A DNA stretch of 64,000 nt. Source: Chionoecetes opilio (Eukaryota > Arthropoda > Malacostraca > Decapoda > Majidae). Shown here in pieces: positions 23,621-33,989 of this stretch (position 1 is its first letter; each line of letters opens with the position of its first letter). The stretch lies in assembly GCA_016584305.1 (NCBI GenBank), contig JACEEZ010001830.1:53501-117500 (forward strand), in the 5' to 3' direction. The notes beneath the pieces were generated by a model. That model was not told the DNA's origin and did no database searches. It saw nothing but the letters and a program-made list of their open reading frames with translations. Position numbers and translations under genes: made by a program.

Positions 23621-25090
23621 TTTTATTCCTTTAAAAAATACTTTTTTTATGGAATTAAGAACTTTTTTTTTAGTTTTACGTTAAATACTCTCTCTTGTAT
23701 GATCGATTGATTGATTTAATGCCTAAAAAGGTGAATGTGCCAGATTTTCTTGTATGATTCTCGATCAGAAAGTACATTTTGAAATGTTACCAAGCATTTC
23801 CTTACAAGGGCCATTTTGCCCCATTTGTGAGGGCCATTTTGACCCACCCCGTGTACAAAATGGACCCTGCGGTTATTATATATTTTTTCATTATCATGAG
23901 TAAAGGATCCTATCCGGTTTTTCAAAGAGAGTATATTTTGTTTAATGATGAATAAAGATTGCAAAAAACACCAACTGTCATTAAATATATTGCACATGTT
24001 TTGCAAAAACTTGACTTAAACCTCAAGGGTGCCATTTTGCCCCCCCTTCCCCTACTACTAGCACCATTCTTATTCTTCTTATTATTATTATATTTTATTA
24101 TTATATTATGACCCAAAGAAGGCCACTGTCGCCACAACCACGAGGATTATGGAAGCCATTATGACACGTGTTGTGTATACAGTGTACGTACGAGTATCAG
24201 AGTCCCTACGGCAGTGCCACCAACCCTTCCTGTGGCACAGCTGACAGCACCGAAAGATTAACCCACTACCAGATATCTTCACCTAAAATCCAAACACGGC
24301 TTTTGTCTTTCATTGTACAGTAGTATTAGAGGAAATCATGGTGATTCTACCGACGTGTTGACACCATTTGTATAGCCCAGTTGACCGACTAGAGGAGGGA
24401 CAGGCCAGAGAGGCGCAGCGAGGTAGTGAGTTGTGCTCGGCGGCGGCCGCTGCGACCAGCTTGCCACGAGCCACGATCGCGGCTTGAAAGTGGGGAGGCC
24501 AAGCAGGGGGCAAGCCTAAAATCTGAGGGGGCCATGGCTCCCCCTTAGAACAGCCACTTCGGATAAATCCTCCTCGTCAGCCATTTCAAAGCCTCCTATA
24601 AATCCAAATCGGATATTGTCCAAATCCATTTTCGTTGAGACACACTAGTATGTTTACACCGCCATGTTTACTCCATGTGTTTATGGACAGAATGTAATCA
24701 AAGCCACGTGGCGCATCCTGCCCCGCGGACGGTGCTCATATTTATCACTTTTTATGATGTTATTCTTTGTTTTTATCAATTTTTCAATAGATATCATTGT
24801 ATTTAACGTATTTTTCTGATGTTAGAAAAAGATATTACGTTGTGTAGTAATGAGTTTTAAGTTTCCTTTTAGCGATCCTTGTGACATTTTTGGAGGGGGA
24901 GTAACGTTAGATTTAAGCAAGCTGATGAAGACATGAAGGATCTAAGAGGAGAATAATGAAGCTATAAGAAGCTAGGCAATATTATGCAGACTATTGGTGA
25001 GGCAGGTGAAGGCAAAGAGAGCTCTAGCTGTGGTAAAGAAAGCATATTACCAAACAACTGTGACATCAATCCTGAAGATATACACAAAGG
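23621..25090. other. unannotated stretch between the Penelope-like element and the zinc-finger gene
   Basis: No supported gene. Around 23805-24055 GCCATTTTGCCCC recurs several times, suggesting an old repeat. 24500-24560 has GGGGGCCATGGCTCCCCCTTAGAACAGCCAC, resembling a hAT-type end, with no partner found. Confidence 0.35.
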
Positions 25091-25108
25091 TTTTACCAAG
25101 CACACACA

Positions 25109-25114
25109 TTTATT
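25109..25114 (-). promoter_or_regulatory. polyadenylation signal for the zinc-finger gene
   Basis: AATAAA on the minus strand, about 180 bp past the stop codon at 25295. Position and spacing fit a 3' UTR end for the single coding exon. Confidence 0.5.
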
Positions 25115-25294
25115 GAAAGTCACACCTGCCCTGCCAGCCCAACAACTGCAGGGGCCATTACTCCCTCACAGAACACAAGGGCACGGCTGCCGCCTGCCAC
25201 CACACATGTAACACACTGCCCACCACCACCACCACCCATTGCCACACTCCCACAGGCACGGGTACAACCACACTTGTCCACAGAACACACCACT

Positions 25295-26068
25295 TCAAAA
25301 GTGGATCTTCATGTGCCTGGCAATATCACTCTTTGTATAGAAACACTTGCTACAAATATCACACTTGAATTTCCTATAGCCAGTGTGTCTCAAGGTGTGT
25401 GCATTGAGATCAGAGCTGGTAGTGAATCTTTTTCCACACTCTAGACATTTATAATTCTTAACACCCCTGTGTCTCAGTGTGTGTTTAGTGAGGTTACCCT
25501 TATGAGTGAACATTTCTCCACACTCTAGACATTTATAATCCTTAACACCACTGTGTATCAGGGTGTGTCTGGTGAGGTGACTATTGCGAGTAAATTTTTT
25601 TCCACACTTTTGACATTTAAAATTCTTAACACCACTGTGTGTCAGGGTGTGTGTGGTGAGGTCAACCTTTTGAATGAACCTTTTCCCACACTCTTGACAT
25701 CTATAATCCTTAACACCACTGTGAGTCAGGGTGTGTCTGATGAGGCTACCCTTTTCAGTGAACCTTTTCCCACATTCTAGACATTCATAATCCTTAACAC
25801 CACTGTGTGTCAGGCTGTGTCTGATGAGGTTACCCTTTCGAGTATATTTTTTATCACACTCTAGACATTTATAATTCTTAACATCACTGTGAGTCAGGGA
25901 ATGTCTCTCAAGCTTACTCTTGCATATAAATGTTTTGTCACACTGCTGGCACTTCAGCTCACTCTCTGGCTTGTGGCCTGAGCTGTCTGCCTCCAGGTGA
26001 TTCTTGCCATCACACCTGTGCCTCCCCACACCTGAGGCAGAGTGATCATGCTGCTCCCGGCCACTCAT
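25295..26068 (-). CDS. C2H2 zinc-finger protein, 8 fingers
   Basis: An intact frame of 257 codons from the ATG at 26068 encodes eight classical zinc fingers end to end, from about residue 37 to the C-terminus. Examples are YKCLECGKRFTTSSDLNAH and FKCDICSKCFYTKSDIARH; all eight keep C-x2-C and H-x3-H. The linkers are mostly HSGVKDY or HSGVKNY in place of the common HTGEKPY. Such proteins are nuclear and usually bind DNA. The N-terminal part (MSGREQHDHSA) is short and has no KRAB, BTB or ZAD domain. The frame is open further upstream but lacks an ATG and meets a stop near 26175. A splice acceptor (TGTTGCAG at 26218) suggests an upstream 5' UTR exon. Direct target genes cannot be deduced. Confidence 0.85.
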   Translation of the reverse strand: MSGREQHDHSASGVGRHRCDGKNHLEADSSGHKPESELKCQQCDKTFICKSKLERHSLTHSDVKNYKCLECDKKYTRKGNLIRHSLTHSGVKDYECLECGKRFTEKGSLIRHTLTHSGVKDYRCQECGKRFIQKVDLTTHTLTHSGVKNFKCQKCGKKFTRNSHLTRHTLIHSGVKDYKCLECGEMFTHKGNLTKHTLRHRGVKNYKCLECGKRFTTSSDLNAHTLRHTGYRKFKCDICSKCFYTKSDIARHMKIHF

Positions 26069-26217
26069 GCTGCTGCCCGGCGCCACAGCCTCTCTCCCAC
26101 ACAGCAATACTCTCGCTAACACACGCGACGGCCGGTCCTGCGGGAAGCCTCGGGGATGCCGGAGCGAGCCGGGTTAGGAGCGGGCGGAGCAGCCGACTTG
26201 GACTGTGACCTCAGCAC

Positions 26218-26940
26218 CTGCAACAGTAGAGACAGGTGACAGGTGATGTATAGGTACTATACAAGTGGTGAAAGGTGGATATAGCAGCCTCTTGTGGCTT
26301 TCTTATGTTATGTTCTTCCTTACTTACTTCCCTGCTAGGCGACGATCCCGCGACCTGCTTTTCCCTGCTTTGTTTATATGATGATAACGAGCCTAAGTTT
26401 TTTTTTTTCGATCTCAGGAATCATTATGCTAACGCAATTTTTATTTAGTACTTAACTTTCTTAACTACCTTAACTACTACTTAACTACTTCTTCTGGCAA
26501 TTCCTTAAACAATATTGGATCACATGAAGATCCGCCAGCCCATCGATACTTGGCAGTGATGCCAAATGTGCCGGACGTAACAGCGCTGGATTGAGGTATG
26601 AAATGCGCTAGAAAAGTTTTCGTCTCCTCACCTCAGTGACCTCACGCCTTTTTTATGTATGTATGTATGTGTATGTGTATGTATGTGCATATGTATATGT
26701 ATATATATATGTAATAGATGTAAATAAATATATATAAAAAAAAAAAAAAATCCTCCCCTCTATTGATTATTGCAATAGTAACTAGGTAGATAATGGTTAT
26801 TATAATGGTATTAAGCATTATTACTTTTACAGTGTATTGATAATGCTACTGCTTCTGTTGCTGCTATAATAATATTACTACTACTACTACTACTACTAAT
26901 AATAATAATAATAATAACGGTTCATGATTAGGATTTACAC
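26218..26940. other. intergenic stretch with dispersed repeat copy B and microsatellites
   Basis: 26358-26510 repeats the 23500-23620 block. 26650-26730 is a (GTAT)n/(TA)n tract, and 26875-26915 is (ACT)n followed by (AAT)n. No gene seen. Confidence 0.5.
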
Positions 26941-26944
26941 ACTA

Positions 26945-27220
26945 GTAGATAACACTATATAGTCACCAGTCACTTGCCACTGCACTAATGTCGCCAGGCA
27001 CAATATGTTACGAATTTTAGCATCACTACAGACTTGTATGTGCCACTGAAGACATGTAGTGTGATGTACATAATATAAACTACTGTGCATGCGTCTTCAG
27101 TGACGCATAAAAGTCTGTAGCCTACCTATAGTGATGCTAAAATTCGTAATACGCGTATATTGTGCCTGGCGACATTAGTGCAGTGGCAAGTGACTGGCGA
27201 CTATAGTACGTGTTATCTAC
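26945..27220. repeat. 276-bp foldback MITE
   Basis: Both ends start GTAGATAACA on opposite strands. The arms share CAGTCACTTGCCACTGCACT, TGTCGCCAGGCACAATAT and TTACGAATTTTAGCATCACT, so about 110-130 bp of each half pair with the other. There is no coding capacity. It lies just beyond the 3' end of the hAT ORF. Confidence 0.75.
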
Positions 27221-27338
27221 GTACGGTAGGTACTGATGAGAATTATATAAATATCTAGTCAATTACCAACCTAGGTACAGTAAATTCTACAAAATAATGA
27301 CCTCGATCTATGTCGACCATTTAATGATATACTCACCC

Positions 27339-28565
27339 TTAGTTGAGGGGAAAAATGATGGAGTCCTCTAACTGGTCATCATCTTCACGTTCTTCTGCTT
27401 CTAGCTGTGATGAACATTGCGGTCCAACAGTTCCTGACGATGTTTCACTATAAGTTGCCATTGTTCCTATTTTCTTGACGATTTTTTCTGGGATGTTATA
27501 TGAATAACACCACGGTCTCACTCTGCGCAGCCCACATCTCACAGCAAGAATGGCACTGACAGATTTGCAATGGAGTCGGTTTCTGAGCTTGTTTTTCACT
27601 ATGTTCATTTGACTAAAGAGTCTCTCAACTTCAGCATTTGAGTGGGGAAGTGAAAGAACACTAAGTGCCACACGACAGATATCTTGAAAACTATTTAGTC
27701 CTGCTGCATCTTTGTAATTAGACACTTCAGTCCAAAAATTTTCTGTTGATTTAATTTCTTGCCATCGAACAATAGTTAAATTACTCCACTGACTGTCAAT
27801 TTTATCAATTTGTTCAGGAAGATACCCCAGGAGTTCAGCAATTTCTATTATTGGTTCTTTAACCACTTTCAGACACTCTTCAACCGAAAACAAGGACATC
27901 TTTTTCAAAATTTTGAAGTTATCAGGTAGTCTCATTCTTAATTCATCACACAATTTGACAGCACAGGAAATGCAACGCTGACGTAGTTGTCGCTCAATAA
28001 CCTGTGTCAGATTTGAGCTAGAACACATTTTTTCAAATTCATAACCCAGATGTGCTTTGGGGTCAGTGTAACTGGCAATATTGGAGATTAAGGGATCTAT
28101 TCTTGAGGTAGGTATCACCACTCTTCTACTTGTTGCAATAATGATATGAGTGAGGTCTGACAGAAGTTTTGTAGGGTCGACATTTTCACCCTGAAAGGCT
28201 TTCACAGTTCTTTGCATATCCTGCAGAATTGGGCGCAGAAAGAGCATGTAAAGTTTATTGATAGGGTCAGTGTACATATTGTACAACATCTCTGCAGCAT
28301 AGCACTTTTCCTCTGACCTTGCTATATTGAAGTGCATTTTAAGCTCATCCCACTGTGCTAAGATACGGGTCACTGCAGGCTCCAGCGATATCCACCTTGT
28401 GTCACAAACCCTAGGTATCTGCAGCGGTTGTGTTCCATCATTCAAGGTTTCAAACAGAGTCTTGTAGATTAGCTGTCTTTTTGAGGAATGGGAAAACCAT
28501 TTGTAAGTCTCTCGCACCAAATAGCCAATGTTTCTTGGTAGTGTTTCTGCCACAGCATTAGACAA
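27339..28565 (-). CDS. hAT-superfamily transposase, C-terminal part, intact frame
   Basis: An uninterrupted minus-strand frame of about 408 codons. It contains the hAT hallmark CDTRWISLEPAV near residue 55 and the C-terminal dimerisation signature SLPHSNAEVERLFSQMN near residue 310, followed by KNKLRNRL and an acidic tail. hAT transposases cut and paste DNA in the nucleus; many animal genomes carry domesticated relatives of this kind. The N-terminal BED or THAP DNA-binding domain and the first catalytic acidic residues are absent. The frame begins without an ATG and an upstream in-frame stop lies near 28600, so it is either 5'-truncated or the last exon of a spliced gene. The lack of stops over 1.2 kb is notable in a region where other transposase frames are broken. 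No terminal inverted repeats were found for it. Confidence 0.75.
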   Translation of the reverse strand: MSNAVAETLPRNIGYLVRETYKWFSHSSKRQLIYKTLFETLNDGTQPLQIPRVCDTRWISLEPAVTRILAQWDELKMHFNIARSEEKCYAAEMLYNMYTDPINKLYMLFLRPILQDMQRTVKAFQGENVDPTKLLSDLTHIIIATSRRVVIPTSRIDPLISNIASYTDPKAHLGYEFEKMCSSSNLTQVIERQLRQRCISCAVKLCDELRMRLPDNFKILKKMSLFSVEECLKVVKEPIIEIAELLGYLPEQIDKIDSQWSNLTIVRWQEIKSTENFWTEVSNYKDAAGLNSFQDICRVALSVLSLPHSNAEVERLFSQMNIVKNKLRNRLHCKSVSAILAVRCGLRRVRPWCYSYNIPEKIVKKIGTMATYSETSSGTVGPQCSSQLEAEEREDDDQLEDSIIFPLN

Positions 28566-28619
28566 AAGGGGCCTACTCGCGAGGTTTTTACATCAAGAAT
28601 TTTGAAACAACTTGGTCCA

Positions 28620-29726
28620 TCTTGAATTTATTCTGTCCTCGCGCGCGTTTTGGAGCATGTTTTCGGACTTGAAATGGTCCATATTCAAGGTTGCTCCAGA
28701 GGTGTTTTCGATATTTAAGTGCACCTTGAATAAAATGGCGTCTTCCTCCGCATCTTTACAAGTCTCCCACTACGGACGTTATCTCCCTCGAAATGCAAGT
28801 ACCGTGTTAAGATTAAGACATTAAACAAATAGAAGGAAGTGTGTTAGGTGTGGCAGGAGAAGCACATATGTAGATACCCGGGTAAACATTAGTGAAACAT
28901 GAAATATCGGTACGCTATTAATCTGTGGCTTGGAGGTCCTCTTCGATATTTTAATTGTTCCATATTTGACTTGTTATGGAAGATGAGATGCTTAAATAAG
29001 TTGAACGAAGTGAGTTATGTGTCATAGATGAAGTACACTTAGGAAATACTGGCGTGAATATCACAAAGACACGAAATTAGAGCTCCATGTTATTGTGTGT
29101 TTTGGGAGGCTCTCAGGCGACAATGAAATTGTATGAAAGTTACTTTTTATGGGTGATGACGGCTTTAAATAAGGTGAATGAAGTGAGTTAGGTTCGTAAG
29201 GAGAAACAGACATTGTGAACACGATAACTGGAACTGTTCCCGCCGTAGGCGAGTGTTCCAATTTTTGGTAATTTGGTACTTACAACCAGTAAAGTAAGAG
29301 GTTGAAAGTACTCTTTTCCTATGTATTTTGATGCGTTAAGAATGATGATCGCACTCAAAGTCGTTGGAAATGCATCATATTGCAGTTATCTCGCCTTTTT
29401 CTCTGCTTTAGGTTAGACTTCTCGACCAACGCGTTAGGTTAGTGAACTAGCGGGGGGGGTCCGGGCGCCCGCTCCCCTCAGTTGTGTTAGGTTAAATAAC
29501 CAATGTCCATGTAGCCCTACTGTATTAAACTGGTTTAAATGTTGAGATTTTTCGAGGAATAGGTAAGTAATTCCCGTAGACTTTATCAGTTATTTTATTT
29601 TTATATATTTCCGGGCTTATGTTATTCCGTAGTGTTTACCGGATACATCTTACGTCATCCACATAATACACTATCAGTACAAAACTACTAGTTGCCATTT
29701 ACGTTTTTACGGCTAGTAACCAGGAT
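28620..29726. other. unannotated stretch with a TIR-repeat fragment
   Basis: 28640-28825 contains several frames open on the plus strand without a recognisable domain. 29225-29265 is a fragment of the GGAACTGT..GCCG family (GGCGAGTGTTCCAATTTTTG). Otherwise nothing supported. Confidence 0.35.
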
Positions 29727-30466
29727 AGAACAAGAAATAACGGATTCAAACTGGAAAACCGTAGATTTAGAAAAATAAATAGGGAAAAACTGGTTCACAA
29801 ATAGGGTGGTCATTGATTGGAATGGACTCAGTCGTCAGGTAGTAGTGCGGAGTCAATAGGGAGCTTTAAAAGGAGGCTAGATAATTTCATGGATGGGAAT
29901 GACAGGTGGATGTAGTGTGATGGAAGGGGGGGTCTTCTTGTTCTTCTTATCTTGTCTCTTCTCTTTACTCTTTCTTGCTGTTGAGGTATTCTGAGGGGGA
30001 TTCCTGAAGGAGCAGTCGTGGTCACGGGGGGTTATTTCAGGCCCCGTCGACAGAGACTTGCATAGTGGCCGTAAGATGGAGTTAGGTGATGCTTCCAGGA
30101 GAGTAATGCCAGATCTGACAGTGGCTTCACATTACCCTGGGCCACTATTACCTTTTGTCCTTCCAACAGACATAGGACTCAGGCTGGTAATTCATAATTC
30201 GGAAATAAATAATTTCCTTTTTCCATTCTCCGCACCGGATTCGAACCCGTGCTACTCCAGAATTTGCACCACAACACTCTGTTAACCGACCTGGCCAGGT
30301 CGGCCCAAGAACAATAGACTTTTAAGTGTCTATTAATCTTGGGTATACCCATTGTTTTTACGGTTTCCGGTGTATTTATGTTCATTACAGTAGGTTATAT
30401 GTAAAGTAACAGGAACTACCACGTGTAGGTCTCGCGGCCTCTTATAGCTTCCTTATGTTTTTATGT
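29727..30466 (+). mobile_element. CR1-like LINE 3' end (copy 2), split by a SINE
   Basis: 29727-29915 encodes the family's RT C-terminal signature in decayed form (NWFTNRVV, SRQVVVRSIGSFKRRLDNFM). The 3' tail resumes at 30393 (AAGTAACAGGAACTACCACG, TCTCGCGGCCTCTTATAGCT). The gap is filled by a family-2 SINE in the opposite orientation. Copy 3 at 46930 shows the uninterrupted sequence. Confidence 0.7.
29937..30345 (-). mobile_element. tRNA-derived SINE, family 2
   Basis: Read on the minus strand, the head has an A-box-like TGGCCAGGTCGGTTAAC and a B box GGTTCGAATCC, the two internal RNA polymerase III promoter elements of tRNAs. The body shares GAATTATGAATTACCAGCC and the GGGGGATTCCTGAAGG complement with copies at 2240 and 38726. 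It is inserted in a LINE tail. Confidence 0.8.
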
Positions 30467-30756
30467 GCTTATGTATCTGTACTGCCAAGGGGAAAAGCTT
30501 CACCATGTATATGTTCTATATTTTCTGAGTGTGTACTTGTGAGTGAGGACGAAAATAAAGAAAATAATCTGTCATAAAATACAGAATGAAGCAGAAACAC
30601 TTCATGTACACTATTTATTGCCTTTGTAATTACAGAGAAATAAAAAGTGCTTCTAATTCGTACCTCGTTTTTCTCTGTCCACCATTCCAGCTCTTGTATT
30701 TACCTAGCTGTATTTATAACCTAGTTGTGATATCCGGAAAATTAGGGTACCTGCTG

Positions 30757-31002
30757 TGGAACTGTCGCCGATAGGAATTCTCGCCGCCGTCGTCGAGTGT
30801 TCCAATTCTTGATATTTCAGGACCCAATATATACATTTAATCAAGTTTTACCCATGTTTCTGCATTCAGGGATGAAATACTATCGTTAGCTTGATCAGTT
30901 AGGTTAAGTTAGGTGCCAATGTCCAGGTTAGGTTAACATTTCCACGTCGACGAGAGTTCTAGTTTGGTATTTCGGCGAGAATTCCCAACAGCGACAGTTC
31001 CA
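30757..31002. mobile_element. GGAACTGTCGCCG short TIR repeat (complete copy)
   Basis: The best-preserved copy: it opens TGGAACTGTCGCCGATAGGA and closes with the complement of TGGAACTGTCGCTGTTGGGA, 246 bp apart. Its uninterrupted core defines the insertion site of the foldback at 17643. Non-coding. Confidence 0.75.
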
Positions 31003-31038
31003 TAAACCAAAATTAGTTACCCTCGTGGGGTCTCCTAT

Positions 31039-31428
31039 TTATCTCAATTGGTCAATCAAAGCTTTAAAACCCTGAAATCTTTTGGTATCTACAATTTCAC
31101 TGTCCAGGCTATTCCACATATCAATGCACCGATAGGTAAAACTGTACTTCTTGATGTCCTTCAAGCACCTTGTCTTCTTAAGCTTCTTCGTATGACCTCT
31201 TGTGGCTCCTACATCCAGTACATACATGTCCTCTATGTCATTTCTCTCCATTTCTTACATGGCTCTATACATTGCCATCAAATCTCCTCTTTTTCTTCCA
31301 GTGATGGCAACTCCAATTTCTTCAGCCTCTCCTCATAAGGCAGGTCTGACAGGCTGGGAACAATCTTTGTGGCTGCCCTCTGTATTCCTTTTCTTCTTTA
31401 CATCCTTCCTCTTGTGCGGAGACCAAAC
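31039..31428 (-). pseudogene. CR1-like LINE reverse transcriptase C-terminus, part 2
   Basis: On the minus strand the frame begins SPHKRKD.K at the hAT junction and ends with TRGHTKKLKK, YSFTYRCIDMWNSLD and FQGFKALIDQL, the conserved C-terminal end of CR1/L2-type reverse transcriptases. A stop/frameshift lies near 31270-31330. Part 1 of the same domain is at 36593-36645, across the inserted hAT. Confidence 0.75.
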
Positions 31429-32344
31429 CAGGGTTCCCAGATTCTCCCAAGAAATTCCCTCAACAGGAAAATATGATATCCCCCCAAACCTCTGTAACAT
31501 TTCCCCCCCCCCCAAAAAAAAACCCTAAATGAAATTATGAAATTTACTTTATCATTCGTAAAGGTATTTAATAAGGGACAAACACACTATATTGTTTATA
31601 TATATTTTCACATTCCTTACAGCTTACAGAATATATCTGCTATGTATAATTATACAGTACAAGGCAAATATTAAACTTTAGATGTTATGGCTTCTTCATA
31701 CATATCCTATCATTCCATATATCCATTCATACATATCCTATCAGGCCTATCATTCATGTATACTACTGTTACATTTTTAAGCATTGTTTAAGCTGGGCTG
31801 CAAGAACCATAACACGTTTTGGCTAGTAATTTGCCCTAAACTCTCCCGTCCCATCCCAAGCCATCTTTAAAAATATTTAGATATTAATCTCGTACACGAA
31901 CAAAACTGTAGCCTATACTACTAATATATATACTACTAATAGACTACTTCATACTAAGGCATCGTATCTCTGCATGCCCTATCCTTTTCCTTTTTCGGTT
32001 TGAGTTCCTGTATCTTCTTTTGCACTTTCAGCTGTCCTCTTTCTCTTCCCACAAAACTCTCCTATCCCTGCCTGCTTTATTCTCCCCCTTCCTTCCTCTC
32101 TCACTTTCTCTCTTCCGTGACTCCTCTCCCCCTCCCTCACGGTTCCTTCCACATCCTAACTCCGCCTCCCTCCCCCATCCTCCTCCTTCCCTCTCTCCCT
32201 TGGCCACCAGGGTTCCCTCCAACTGGGTCATACTCTATGTTCAGTGCCGGATTAACCAGTAGGCAGACAAGGCAAGTGCCTCAGGGCCAGCCAAAATTCG
32301 GGCCACAAACATTCTCAGGGATTCTAAACTTTTTATTTTATTTA

Positions 32345-32670
32345 TTTTTTATTTTTTATATAACGCCTGTAGGCAGTAACTTCTAAGACTCGGATGGTAG
32401 CCCATGGAGGTTCACATTAGGACTGTGATGGTTGGCCCTCACCCGTGGTGGCGCAGGCAGGATTTTTATAGTGACGCTTGTGATTATAGAGGCTCATGCC
32501 GCCCCCTGTGTCCGATGCACTCGCAATCCAAGGTAGAGTTAATGGGCAGGGCATGTGGGTGTTCTTAGGCCATTAGACGATGTAGAAAGATTTTGTTTTT
32601 TCGTCGGGGATCGAACTCGGGTCACCGAGAACGCCACTCGGCGATGCTAACCACTCTGCTACCGCCTCCC
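32345..32670 (-). mobile_element. tRNA-derived SINE, family 1, inside hAT B
   Basis: On the minus strand it starts GGGGAGGCGGTAGCAGAGTG (A box TAGCAGAGTGG) with B box GAGTTCGATCC, followed by the family body and a T-rich (A-rich on its own strand) end. It is full length. Confidence 0.85.
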
Positions 32671-33985
32671 CAACTTACTTATACAATTGTATTACAAGTA
32701 TGAAGAAGATCTCTAGATCTCTTGTATATACAGTCTGATCTAGATCTAGTAGATGTAGCGTAGTGTCACTATGTCTTAAGAGACAGTTGTGTAGGGCGTT
32801 GGCCTATATTATTTGCCTCTGGCCATACAGCTATCTCCATGATTTCCATTGCCATGATTCTGTGCTTGGTATCCCTAGAGATCAATCCATATTAAAGCAA
32901 CTCTGGAACAGGCAGAACTCTGAAGATTGAAGGAGCTCTTGCAGAGTCTTCTTAATTGTGATATAGTGATAGACTGTCAGTAAGCCTATTTACATGGACA
33001 CTTTTCAATCGACTGATTGCATCAAAATGATGTCATTCCCGCTAGGCCAATAGCCTATAGATTTTGGCCTACTGCTATGAAAAACAGTTCGTTGTTGCTT
33101 ACAAAACGAGCATCATAACACTGATGTCAGCTATTCCAAATATCACATGGTGTTTTAGTTGTTAAGCACAAAGATAGGCTAGGATATTATTAAGGTCTTA
33201 TAGATAGGCTAGTTCAAAGACTACTGGACTTTTTTCTGGCGAAAAAGAAAATATGCAATTATTATGCCTATCTCTTGCCTATCTCGAATAAAATAAGACT
33301 CTAATTCTGTGAAAGAACGCATACATGTTATAAGAAAGCTACTCCTTGTACAGGTTATTAATTTACCCTTAGTTAACGCATTTTAAATCCAGTGAAACAT
33401 AACCCAAACTTGTAGTGCCTTTGCCAGGCAAAGGCAAAAAGGTGTCTCTTGAAACAGAAGCTTCATCAGCTTCTGAGGGAAAGTAGAAACTGTCTTCTTG
33501 ACTTTTATTTTGCCTAGCCACCCTGTCGAACCATCCCTCACTTCAAGTGGCCGAACCATCCCCCTTGTATGAAAATGTACACACTACACTTGGGGTTCCT
33601 AAACCAGGAGTTCAAAACTTACTCGAGTGTTTACTACTCTCACGTCGCCTATAGACAATATATATTATCTGACCTATATATAGGTAACAGGCTAACAGCC
33701 TTGGAATATTAATGGTACATGGAGCTTCTGCTTACGTTAGGTGACCGAAAAAGTACATAGGGATCATGAAAAATCACAAAATTTCATCAGACGTCTCTAT
33801 TTCCCATCCGACCAAAACAAAAACTCATGTGCCATCTGTTGGCAAGATCACGCAACTTCATGTGAGATCTCAGCGCTCTAGGTCCCCTACATTTTTTTAG
33901 GAAGGCCAGTGGCCGAACCATGCTCCTGGCTGAACTATCACCGCTCTCCCCTACCAGTTTCAAGTGAGTTAGTTATTTAATAAAG
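32671..33985. other. non-coding interior of hAT element B
   Basis: Between the SINE and the transposase. Repeated GGCCGAACCATCC / TGGCCGAACCATGC motifs occur near 33525-33560 and 33910. No frame with a recognisable domain. Confidence 0.4.
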
Positions 33986-33989
33986 CATA

